DNA of 64,000 nucleotides from Nectonema munidae. Its lineage: Eukaryota > Nematomorpha > Nectonematoida > Nectonematidae. The stretch covers positions 248,001 through 312,000 of the forward strand of contig JAUIRK010000952.1 of NCBI GenBank assembly GCA_030549495.1, given 5' to 3'. A model generated the notes under the pieces. That model saw nothing but the letters and a program-made list of their open reading frames with translations. It was not told where the DNA came from and did no database searches. Positions 34,399-46,000 of the stretch are shown piece after piece (position 1 is the first letter of the stretch; every line of letters begins with the position of its first letter). The position numbers and the translations under genes are program-made.

Positions 34399-34975
34399 CA
34401 GGGGGCACATCCTCACAATTATTGGGGGGGGGGGCGAATTTTTTTTTTCAATTTTCAAAATTACTGGTCTGGAAATACCACGGGAGACATGACGCCTAGG
34501 GCAAAGGTCCTGAATGGAGCCCCTCACCCCTTGCTCTTTCTTTTCTCACTCATCCCCACCCCATTCTGGCTTAAAAAGTGATTTAGAAAAAAAATGCTCA
34601 CATTTTTATTAAGCCACATAATTCAGATATATACTGAGAAGACAGTCTCCATTAGATGTTCATTTTTCGTGTTTTAGCAGCAGCAAAATTATCGATGACT
34701 TCGTCAAAATCAACACAATCGAGAACTTCTTTCTCAATGCTCATAAGAGAGAGATGTTTGAGGCGGGCTTCCCCCATGGTGCTCCTTAGATAGAACTTAA
34801 TAAGTTTTAGCTTGCTGAATGACCTTTCACAGGATGCAATAGAAGTTCCAATTGTCAGCATGATCCTCAGAGCCACTTGTAGATTCGGACAGAGTCGTGA
34901 GTGCGAGGACAGGAAACCAAGAAACTCCATAGCGTTTGCCGGTTTTTCCTTCCGACGTTTCAAAAACATTTAAAT
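34399..34975 (-). pseudogene. hAT transposase C-terminal relic (ZMYM1-like group)
   Basis: The minus frame 34652-34969 reads LCPNLQVALRIMLTIGTSIA, SCERSFSKLKLIKFYLRSTM and EARLKHLSLMSIE. This is the hAT C-terminal dimerisation domain (T.P.S.A..ERSFS.LK.IK..LRS.M...RL..L..LSIE). The element's end CAGGGGGCACATCCTCACAA lies at 34399, the same terminus type as the MITEs here. This links that terminus family to a ZMYM1-like hAT transposase. The 5' part is lost. Confidence 0.85.
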
Positions 34976-35853
34976 GTCCTCAATTTCCATATCAAGCTCT
35001 GCTGCGTTGACGTCAGTGGCAATGAAATGGCGCTATAATGGCGTTTATACGAAAAAAATGTGATTGATTCAGGGGCGCACATCCTTGAAATTATTGGAAT
35101 GGGGGCGGACTTTCAAGCGTTTTCCAAAAAAGACAACAAATTTTTCAGAATTCCTACTCCTCTCTTGTCTATTCTATTTCATTCTTAATTAAGCTTAATG
35201 TAAACTTTAACCCCCGCCCTATTAAGCTTAACGTTTACAATGAATGAGGACTTATAAATAGCTTCTTCTTTCTCACTTTAAATAGATGCGCACCATCTCC
35301 AAATTATGTGTAGAAAGGGGGTAAAGATATCAATTAACAATAAAAAAATTGTAAATTTTATTGAATGAAAAAAATCATTCATTAATTTTCAGTTGTTCCA
35401 TTTCTTCTTCTTAAAAAAATAAAAGTGTTTTATTGAGAAAAAAAAATAAAAAACACATCCAAATTACATAACTCTTCTGAGGTAATTTCTATCAAAAATG
35501 TAAAACAGAACGAAAGTTAGAAAATTGGTATTAGAATTTTTCATTCTTTTTAGTGTATAAGAATAAGTGTAAGTTAGTTAGACTCTCAAAAAAGGGTATA
35601 AATTAAGATTGCATTTCTTCATTTTTCTCAGCATCATTCAAAAATAGTCTAAAAGCTAAATTGGTGCAAGCTACAAAAAGTAAAATAACTTAACATTTTG
35701 CAATGATTTGCCCTTTATAATAACTTTTAAGGAAAAAAAGTCTATCAGAAAAAGTTATAGAGCTTCAACAAACACTAAAAATTTTTAGAGCATAACTTAA
35801 GTTTTTTGAAAACTAATTTGACGTATCCCTCTACCTACAGCATACTCTATTAT

Positions 35854-36555
35854 GGTATCCGGTAATTTCATCGTGGAAATTTCATCGTATAGTAAATTCA
35901 TCGTGATGCAATATATCGTTGGTATTTTCATCGTTTTTTTTAATTGTTTCTATTTTTCCAATTTGCAATAAATTAGTTATCTCAATAATCTTTTTGAAAT
36001 AAGGAATAATTTATTACATATATAAATTGGTTTTTTTTTTCTTAAAAATAAAGTTTTTTATAAAAACAAATGATTATTTTTAGATATAATATACCAAATA
36101 ATGACTGAAAAGTCGAAGGTTAAAATAGGGGGGATTTTTATGAAACTAAAAAAACGCAAAGATTAATATATATATATATTCTTTTTTTAAATTAAATTAG
36201 ATACTTTTTTTTAACTTTCCTTAAATATTAAAAAATTTAAACATATTTCAAGGCTATTTAAGTCAGAAAGAAATATTGTTTTATTTTGTCATTATATCCT
36301 GATGATAATATGAAAACCTTATATTTAAGAATTAGTTTTTATGTTATATTAAGAACATTTACAAAAGTTCGTAATAAACTTAAAAAAATTATAAAGAGAT
36401 ATTTACAAAAAAAAATTCAGCGTCAAGCATAAAATTAGTAAGACGATGTAATTACTGCACGATGAAAATACTTGACGATGAAAATACCGACGATGTATTG
36501 AATCACGACGAATTTACTATGCGATGAAATTACCACGATGAAATTACAGTAAACC
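35854..36555. mobile_element. Mutator-like MITE with long inverted ends and 9-bp target duplication
   Basis: The ends are inverted for about 80 bp: left GTAATTTCATCGTGGAAATT, right (minus strand) GTAATTTCATCGTGGTAATT, continuing through AGTAAATTC and GGTATTTTCATCG. The direct repeat CTCTATTAT (35845-35853, 36556-36564) flanks it, a 9-bp duplication typical of Mutator-like elements. There is no coding capacity. Confidence 0.85.
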
Positions 36556-36563
36556 CTCTATTA

Positions 36564-36712
36564 TTGGTGGCATGGCAGGTTGGTTGAGATGTTGGACTCA
36601 GCACGGAAGCCTCTGTATTCGATTCCTCATCGATGCCAATTTGTTCATAATTTGACATAAGCGGTACATCATTGCCTTGTCAATGAAAACATACCCACGT
36701 TTTACCTTACCT
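36564..36712 (+). mobile_element. tRNA-derived SINE, copy 3 (diverged)
   Basis: It contains GGCAGGTTGGTTGAGATGTT as an A-box region, ATTCGATTCC as a decayed B box, and the tail TGACATAAGCGGTACATCAT then TTGTCAATGAAAACATACCC, parallel to 6729-6857. Confidence 0.7.
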
Positions 36713-37680
36713 ATTACTCGAAATTGAAAAATTTGCTACATAATTAACATAAGAGAGAAAAGAGATAAAATAAACTAATAAAGCAATATTCACTATTTTA
36801 AAATGAAACTGTCTGTACTCAGAATAATTTCAAAATAATAAGAGGCAGAAAAAATGAGATAGTTTGTTTGATATTTTCAAGTTTTTATAAGCAGCAAAGC
36901 CAACGTTGAAATAGCTAATATTCCTTATACGGTGATTTGGTAACGCTTTTATTTTTTACATTTTTAAACTGAATAGCTAGTCAAAATATTCATTTCCAAA
37001 TAGCTGTTGAAAAAAAATTTCTTGACTTGAAAAAATTAAAGTTTTCAAATGTTACAAAATGTAACAAACGTACTGATAAGGATTAAATGACCTTTGTTGA
37101 AAAAAATTTTTAACGCGAGTCTAACAATATTCATTGATATAAAATTGTAAAGATTGAAAACTATTTTTCTCTCATTTAAAAACAAACAAATGTTCATTTT
37201 TGCAAAATGTTTGGTGTATTGATGGAACTAAATTTTTACCAAAAATCTCTGTGATTAATTTGAATAGCTCAACTTTGGTATCATGAAAAAAGGTTCTGAA
37301 AATATTGAACTTATATTACGCTAAAAACTTATTTCTAACGAGATAAAATAGAATTATTTTTCATTTAACTCTAAATACAAATTAGAGAGAAGAGACCTGA
37401 ATGAGATAGGAGAGCTTAAACAAGAGAAGAGAGCTTGAGTGAAAGAAGAAAGATTGAATGAGAGAAGAGAGCTTGAATGAGAGAAGAGAGCTTGAGTGAT
37501 TGATTGAGTTTTAGTAAAGAAAGCGGATGAGAAAAACAGAGGAGACAGAAAGAGAAATAGAATCACTGTGACAGAAGAACAGAAGAACAGCTTACTAATT
37601 GTGTGTATATTGAAACAATGGATTATTATTATTATATAGTTCTCACACATCGTCTCTAAAAAATTTTTGATTGGAATCTC

Positions 37681-37790
37681 AGAGCAGAAGAGGATTCGTC
37701 TACTTTCTTTTTCAATAGAATTTTATATTTTTGGAGCAGGCGATTTCCATTTCTTTGGATACTGGTGTTCCACTGATTGTTAAAGTGTTA
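37681..37790. mobile_element. piggyBac-like MITE, D subfamily
   Basis: GAGGATTCGTCTACTTTCTT and GGAGCAGGCGATTTCCATTT are shared in order with 15377-15497. The ends are weak. Confidence 0.65.
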
Positions 37791-39315
37791 ATGTTAACCA
37801 AAGGCATCATCACACACCTTAAGCAGTTGAGAGACGAGCAGTGTATTAAATTATATTATAAAAAGAAAAATCCAAGTTTACGTGACGTACAAGAAGCAAA
37901 AATAATTATAATATCTTCTTTTTCCAATTTTAGTTATTTTCAAAACTCATTTTTGTCCTTCAACCTGTTCCCTAAATGCCTGGAGTTATACTTTTGGTGA
38001 TAATGATGAATAACGACGATTTATGCTGGAGAAGTAGAGAGCAAACGAAAAATAGGAATGGAAAATATGGAAAATTCGTTACACTATTAGGAAGAGTATG
38101 AATGAATCAAGATATAGGAAAGAACAAAATAATAGGAACGCTAGCCTGAAAAAGGGTTAAGTCAAAGATTTAAAAAAATGAAACTGTGGAAATCTTGTCT
38201 ACACAATAATATATATATTTTAATTTAATAATGCAGTGGTTTTAAATCCATTTTACAACAGATTTAAGTGAGATATGAAAAATTCTCGCATTAACTTGAT
38301 GTTTAGGGATAAAACGAATTCACCGTCATCTATCTAGTGTGCATTCTTGTAGAGTTTGATAAGTGTTTGTTTTCATGAAATCAACTAGTGTATAATTACT
38401 GGAGTCGTTGTTTCACGCATATTCACCACACATTTGATTACATTTTTATCTAATCGATGCACTAATTTTCTATTGTTTGTCAGTTTTCAAAAATAATTGA
38501 CTACTTGATAAAAACAGCGAAGAAAAACTAATTAAATAACTTTATTGAATTGTGTAAATGACGCTCAAGCAAACTAGAATCCTCAACAGTTATTGATTGA
38601 TTCCATGCTTGATGAGGGAGTTTCATCTTTATGGTATTTATTTTTTTTTATCAAATTTTCTTCTCGCTCCCTTTTTTTCTTGTAGTAAAATATCTGATTA
38701 CAAAGCTGTCAAGACTTCTTCATTTCTTTCGTAAATTCACATCTTATCTTCATCTAAAAGGTCGTTAAATGCGCCCAATTGTTTTCCCATTGTACCAATG
38801 TTCCCAATGGAAACGCAGCCGAACTAAATGCGTTAACAAAAACTTGATTGATACATAAGCTTAATTCCATTCAGAAGATTTTTTCTTTTCATTAACACTC
38901 TAATAATGCTGTTTTCCTTTTTTCTCATTTTACATTACCTCAATATATTTTCTCATTGTACCTTTTTTGTATATAGATCTTACTGCTTCAAACTTCAAAT
39001 TTCTTAAAATCATATTTCATGTTTCTTCTCTTCCTTATAACCAGCGTTGATCATTTCTAATACTTACAAAATCATTAGTTTTTACCGGTCAAATTTGTGT
39101 TTCCGTAACCGTTCTCTCTTCAAATGTTCAGCTATTGACCCTATTGGCACGCGGACAGTTTGCCTATGCATGGAAGAAATTCTGTTAATTTATGTCAGGA
39201 AACAGACGTTTTTGATAGTGACAAAAAGATTAATTTTGATTAAAGCTAATTTTTAGAAATATATCATTTTTTGATCTAAATATTAGATAATAAGTTAAAT
39301 ACTATGAAAGTTTCT
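37791..39315. other. AT-rich spacer before CDS
   Basis: A remnant B-type end (GCCTGAAAAAGGGTTAA) lies near 38144-38160. The 5' non-coding exon and promoter of CDS may lie here, but no marker is visible. Confidence 0.4.
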
Positions 39316-39420
39316 TTAACCCGTTAACAACCAGAATAATCAGACGATATCAAGTATAAAGCAGAAGATTTGTATTAAAAAGCATTAATAAACGCAGACG
39401 ATTCACATTTTTGTAAAGAT
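39316..39420 (+). mobile_element. piggyBac-like MITE, A subfamily
   Basis: TTAACCCGTTAACAACCAGA, AATCAGACGATATCAAGTAT, AAAGCAGAAGATTTGTATTA and AACGCAGACGATTCACATTT occur in order. The right end is missing. Confidence 0.8.
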
Positions 39421-39692
39421 AATGATACAAAGTTCTTATAGATGATGTAAGTATAGAGAAAGAAAATATTAAAAATTCCAGAGTGATAAATTTCAAATAA
39501 AAATAAATTTTACTTTTTAAACCATCAAATGAAAAAATGGTAAATCCTAGGAAGCAAATTTATTCCTGGGAGCAAAAATGTTGAAACTATCTTAATTCGC
39601 GTATTTTTTATCGGCATTCTTAATTACGGATCTTTTTGTTGTATAATTTATAATAAAAAAATCATAAAATAATTCTTTCACAATTCCAAGAT

Positions 39693-39795
39693 TTAACCCT
39701 TTCAGACGCTGCTTTTTGAAAATTAATCGCCTGTTTTTTTGAATGGATTTTTATTTCAACGGTCACTGGTGAACTTTTTTTGCCTGAAACGATTG
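39693..39795. mobile_element. piggyBac-like MITE, B/D-type, decayed
   Basis: It starts TTAACCCTTTCAGACGCTGC and ends near GCCTGAAACGATT, with AATCGCCTGTTTTTTTGAAT inside. Confidence 0.6.
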
Positions 39796-39858
39796 ACCTT
39801 TAATTCTATCTAAACTTTTATTATTCCAGTAAAATTGGTTGTCTTAAAAAAGAGGTTT

Positions 39859-40010
39859 ATGATTAATTTCTTTCAGAAAATTTTCCCAGTTCCTTCAGAA
39901 GATGAAGAAATGAATTTTTATCCGCGTCTTCCAGATGAAAAAGAAATGAAAAAAGCTCTTGGACAAGAATCTGAATCGAGTCCTGAAATATTAGAAAAGC
40001 TTCCTGTTAA
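39859..40010 (+). CDS. CDS1/CDS2: CDS exon 1 (N-terminal, acidic)
   Basis: The acidic cytosolic head contains [20 protein letters not shown] and [12 protein letters not shown]. It corresponds in position to human DDTPEVLNRALSNLSSR. The donor is AA|GTATTA. If TTTCTTTCAG ending at 39876 is an acceptor, the exon starts at 39877 and the true start codon lies further upstream. Confidence 0.8.
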
Positions 40011-43000
40011 GTATTAATTTAGTTCTCCTATTTAAGTCTATCTTTTTATTATATAATTTAAAGTTTTGGGACCTTGAAAAATCGTGGACCTGCGCGAAGT
40101 TCGCCTATACTTAATTGTTTCTACAATACCTTATATCAAAATAAAACAGAGCAAAGTAAACATAAGGAACAAAATAAAAGTAATAATTTCTCTTAATGAT
40201 TTTGTAAAAATGATCGGACATTTATCTTTTGTATTTTCTTGAAAAAATTCATAAAATCTTTTTCAATTATCTTAAAAGTTTGCCTAATATAAAAAGATAT
40301 ACCATTTTAGTTCTATTTTGTCTTTTGTAATTATATTTTCTGAGTCTAAGTTTTTGATTTTGTTGTGTTTATATATTGTTTTGACATGTGCTATTTTTAT
40401 TTAAACTCTTTTAATTTATTGACCAAAGAGATAGATTTCATCAAACCTAATAGCCTTTCATATAGCTTTAATAATTTTGTAGTATCACACTGATTCTTAA
40501 AAATCTATTGGTTAAAATTTAAGAAAATGGGGGGGGGGGGGTAAGATTACTGTAGAATTAGTGTTAGTTTTAGGGTTGAGGTTAGGTTTTGTGTTAGCGC
40601 AATTGTGCAATGTGCATACATACATTTACATATACATCTTTGACGTTTCTGACACAAACTTTCCTATTTATTTGTATTAATACACATTTGACAAAAAAGC
40701 ATCTAGACATTAACTTCATATTGTCTCTTATGATAAGTCATATTGACATTAGACACCCATACACTAAAATACTTAAAGGCCAAAAACATCGGTACCAGTT
40801 TGACACTAAATGACTGAAAAGAAGCAAGTAATTTCACGAAATGACTAAAATTTTTAGTTATATCACAACTTTAGTGATATCAACCCACACTACTATATTT
40901 TAATTCAAGTTAATATATCTAAAATGCTTGCTATACTTGAATTGAACTTTTAACACTTCATCCCTTTCAGGTGGAGGAATTGGACAATAAGAATTGTATT
41001 TGGCTTTGGAATGATCGCTATCTTCAGCTTTCTCATTTACGTAGGACCATTTGCTCTTCTAACACTGGTAAGATTTTTAATTCTTGAAATAATTTTTTTC
41101 AATCTAAAATTTTTTACCTTAAAACCGGTTAATGACCAGAATAATCAGACGATATCCCATGTAAAGCAGAAGAAGAGCTGTATTAAAAAGGATTAATAAA
41201 CGCCGACGATTTTATTTGTGTAAAGTCAACATATGTCCACTTTATTGTGAAACGCATTATATATGGATGCTTAGTCTTTTGGTGACCAGTGTCTAAGATC
41301 ATGAGAATCCTCTGACTTAACCCTTTCAGACACAATGGTAAAGGTACCCTGGCGTGTTTTTTATCGACAAGGCACAATTCCGTCACTTGTATCGAACTAT
41401 GAGGAAAGTAGGCTTAATGCGGGATCGAACCCAACACCCTGAGTTATCGAAACCCGGTATCTAACCAATCTTACTCAAGCCCCCAGTGGACACCAGTGTT
41501 CATTTAAATAAAAATCGCCTGCTTAAGTTGTATAAAATTCATTGAAAAAGAAATCAGACGATTAATTTTAAAAAATCTTTGCTTGGAAGGGTTAAATATA
41601 TAAAATTTAAAAAGGGGAATATCCTAAGATTCTTTTCCTCAAAGAAGTAAGAACTGGGAAAGAAGTGGGGCATGAAAATGTTCATTTTCGGAATCTAATA
41701 TCGTTTTCTTATAGTTGGGCACAAGCGAGCGATTATGACACTAAAAAAGAAAGTAAACTTTATTTTATCCTTTGAGGACCAAAATTTTTAAGACTAATCG
41801 TCTGCTTTCTTTCCAAAGGCAGACGATTTTCTTTTCTTGTTTAACCGGTGTCACACTGGTTAACTAAAATAGTTTATTGCTGTCCATTTAAGAAATATGT
41901 CGGCATTTATAAATGCTTTTTGATTATTATTTTCTGCTCTATTTTAGATACCGTCTGATTTTTCTGGGTGCTATCGTTTAAGAAAACAAACGTTATATTT
42001 CGTCTTACTTCACCCATGAGAAGCAATCTTTGGAATTTATAGGATGTTTTTGTTTTTTTGTACTTCTTTTCAAATTGGAATATATTAGAAGTAATCATTA
42101 GAATTACTTCTAATATAATTGAAAAAGATAAAGATGCCTATTAAAAAAATGATTTTTATCCCTTTCATGCACAATGGGACACCGTATCCCATAGAATATA
42201 AATCGTCTGCTTTGAGTATATAAAAACTCATTGAAAAAGAAGCAGGCGATAAATTTTCTAAAACCAATGCCTGAAAGGGTTAATTAGGAATCAATTGGCT
42301 TCACTTTTCTTTTAACACAGTTAAAAGTTCTCTTAAACTTTTCAAATTATATTTATAAATTAGAATAAAAAAAGTATATAATTTAAAAATATTTTTTCAC
42401 GGTGTTTCAGTATGAACTTCTTTTGGAGAATTGAATTTTAAATTAAAATAAAGTTGTTTTATTTAAAAATTGTTTTAAAATAAAGATAATAAATTTCTTT
42501 TAACCCATTTTATTCCATTGTTAGTACTGACGCAGACGATTTCTTAAATTCATCAAATAACTCAATATCGTCTGCTTTTCTTGAATGAAATGGGTGTTAA
42601 CTTTTATAAATGGAAAATCAAAAATGAATTATACTTTTGGTTCATTAATTCAGGTTCAAGTGATTCAATTGAAGTGCTTCAAAGAAATAATTGACATAGG
42701 CTACGTCGTCTACAACATGGACAATTTGCCGCTATTTCGCTGTGTAAGCTGGTTCTTTTTAGTGGCATCCAATTACTACTTTTACGGAGAAAGTTTGATG
42801 GATTATTTTGAGGTTTTTGTTCAAAAAGAGGTGATTTTTTTTCTTCCTTCCATTATCATCTATATTTTTCTTTTACACTTATTTTTCTCTCACCGTCTAA
42901 CTTGGTATAGTCTACTTTGATTTGTCAGGTGTTCCAGGATTGTATCCGTTTTATTTTCGTTTAATAAAGGAATTTGGAGTGATTTAGAAGAATCCCTGTT

Positions 43001-46000
43001 TTTTAAGTAATGAATCTTCTTCATCAAAAAAGGAATTCTTAACAATTTTAAATCCAAAATATATATATTTTTTCTTTTGGTATAAAAACTCCTACTTTAA
43101 TTTCAAAGTAAATTTCATATTAATTATTTTTTTAAGGAATAAAAAATGTGTTCTTTATTTTTTCAAGACTATTTTTGTACCTGTTTGGTGATTTAAAAAT
43201 TCAATCCTAAGCGTAGTTATCTTTAATCTAGAAATACTTGTATAGCTAAATAATAAAGAAAGATACTATTTATTGAGAAATCACTTTTATTAAACCACAA
43301 AACTTTCCCAGTTCATGTTTTGTATTAACAATCAAACGCTAGAAAACCCGATGAAGTTTAAATTAAATGACATGATATAAAAATTAAATATAAATGATTT
43401 GATAAAATAATTAATTTTATAAAAAATTAATATATAGCATTACAAGCTCAAGTGAAATGTTTTCAAGTTCACATGAAATCTTTTCAAATTCAAGTGAAAC
43501 ATTTTCAAGTTCAAGTGAAATCTTTTCAAATTTAAGTAACGTTTTCAAGTTACTTTAAAAATTTTTTTTTTTAGTATTTTTTAAGATCGGTAATAAATAT
43601 TTTTACAAAAATTAATTTTTAGTTTGCATTTTTAAATTTTTTTAGAACTCTAAAAATTTATAAAAGATGTTTAATTCAATTATATTCAATTTATTTTTTT
43701 CCCCAACAAAAAATCAAATATTTTCAAACTCAATAAAAAATTAGTTTTCAAGTCGAACCTAAAAATAAAACTACTTAAAACTTGAAAACATTTTACTTGA
43801 ACTTGTAATGCTATAATAATAAAAAATAAAATAAAAATTTTTATATTAAATATATAAGCCATATTTCATAATATTTTTTGAAAATAATAATAATTTTATT
43901 AAATAAAATTATGTTTGGAAAAATTATTGAAATTCTGAGAGTTGATGTTGTCTAGATCAGAAGAATAGGTTTTCTGGAGTTATGAAGGAATCGGATCATT
44001 GAAGTGTATTAACACTGACAAAAATATCAAAAATTTGTCCAGACTGTTAGCCTGGCTGTATATGCAAAAATAACACATGTCACAACTTACACAAAATAGG
44101 AGAATGTAAATAAATGAAGGATGAATAGCGTAAACAGTGTAATAAGTAACTTTTCCATCTTTTAAACTTCAATTAAAACAACAACGTCTCATTGAAAAAT
44201 TGTTCTACAAGTCTGAACGTACTTCTCTTGGTAGATCCAAAGCCATTGCACTTTCGTGTTTGATTCTACCTAGAGTTTCTGTGTCAAGAATCTGGAGTTT
44301 TGGTTTATCGTGAATTTAAAAGTTTTTATCTTCTTCATTCTCAAGAAAAAGGCACGAACCTGGAAAAAAATTAAGCTAGTAATAAAATTTATTCAATGTA
44401 GTGAAATGTGTAAATATAAACAACGTTGGTTGCATTTATATTTTTTCTGAATAAAAAAAGAGAAAATCTCATTAACTATTTTACTTTTCCTAAAAAGTTA
44501 TTTTTTAAATAAAGAATAAATATATTTCTATTTTTATGCTGATGCTAAATTTTAAATATAATCATTTTTCGAGAGAATTTTTTATCAGGAAATGAGAAAC
44601 TCAAATTCTGACACGCCATTCGATAAATTGACAATGCTTAATCCAATCAGGTTAATCCTAATTGAAATTGCTAATATTTAAACTATCAATTTTTTTATCC
44701 CATATATTAAACAAAAAAAAATAATGTTAACTTTTCTAACACTGAGAATGATATAGCTTTCAGAGATCATTTGAAATCCATTTTTGAGATAAAATTGACT
44801 AATTTAAAACTGTGATATATTTTACTTATATAGAAATTAGTCTCAAACTTAATGAGGTAACATTGAAAGCTCTAATTCTTCGTTACAATTCACTATAACT
44901 AGAGATCATTAGACATCTATTTTTCATCCTTTTTAAATAACACAAGAATTTTTAACTTCATCGTTATCATATCAAAGGGGTCATTCACAATTGATGTCAA
45001 CCAAAGACTGGAGGGGGGGGGGGGTGTGGATAAGTTGACAAATGATGGAATTTGTAAACTAAATAAATATTCAAAAGGTGACAATGAAGGGGGTTAAAAT
45101 TAAGCAAAAAGGATGACGTCAATTGTGAATGACTCCAACACAGAGGAAACTCAATTTAAAAAAGCATCAAAGTAGATACACTGGAAAATCTAGGTATATT
45201 GTAGTAATATGAAATTTAATGAATATTGCATAATGATTTTTATCCCATTGTCTCCCCATTTTTATTATATCAAATCAAACATTGAGCAAACTTTGTTACA
45301 AATGTTTTATAAACTTTAATTTACAATTTTAGTAAACCTTTTACGATAAACAGACCCAAATAAAAATGCAATAAGTACAAGCTTCTTTTTTTGATAAAAT
45401 AATGATCTTTTTAGGGTGTTTTTAGTATGAACTTCTTTTTGAATAATTGAATTTTAAATTAAAATAAAGTTGTTCCTTTCCTAAATTATCCGATCCAATA
45501 TTGATTAGGAGCTAAATAAATTTTCTCAGCCTCTTATCTCACTAATTGTTGACAAGCCTGATTCATATGAAATGATATATTTAGGTGGATTAATTACTCT
45601 GTACTGAAATGCAATGTTTAAAATTAAATTTTAAAATTTTTTGGAACGAAATATTACCAAGCTAGATTATTAACATAAAAAACGGTAACAAAATAATGTT
45701 GAATCCCATTATACAATTTTTAGTTGTCTTTTTTTGAAATACCATCTTAATTTAAATTTTTATTTTTTGTCTTTATATTCTTTTGATAAGTGTCATTTTA
45801 TTTAAAGTTTTTAAAAAAATATTTTAACATTATTTTCAGGTTAAATTTTTCACAAGGGATTAGCAATGTAATTATTACAAATTATATCATTTTTTCAATA
45901 TTTTTTTTATTTACTTTTTTAATTAAAACAAAATCAACAATTTAAATTCAGATGGAATTGTAAAAAATTACAAAATAGAATTTCAAAAATATGTTTTATA

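Larger units (their letters stand above)
35066..37590. mobile_element. Nonautonomous hAT-like element, inverted copy split by a 1.77-kb insertion
   Basis: 35066-35476 and 37247-37590 are together the reverse complement of 22386-23095. The first begins ATTCAGGGGCGCACATCC and the second ends TAGAATCACTGTGACAGAAG. Between them lies foreign sequence holding a Mutator-like MITE and a SINE. 37390-37500 is a GAGAGAAGAGAGCTTGAATG minisatellite belonging to the element. Confidence 0.8.
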
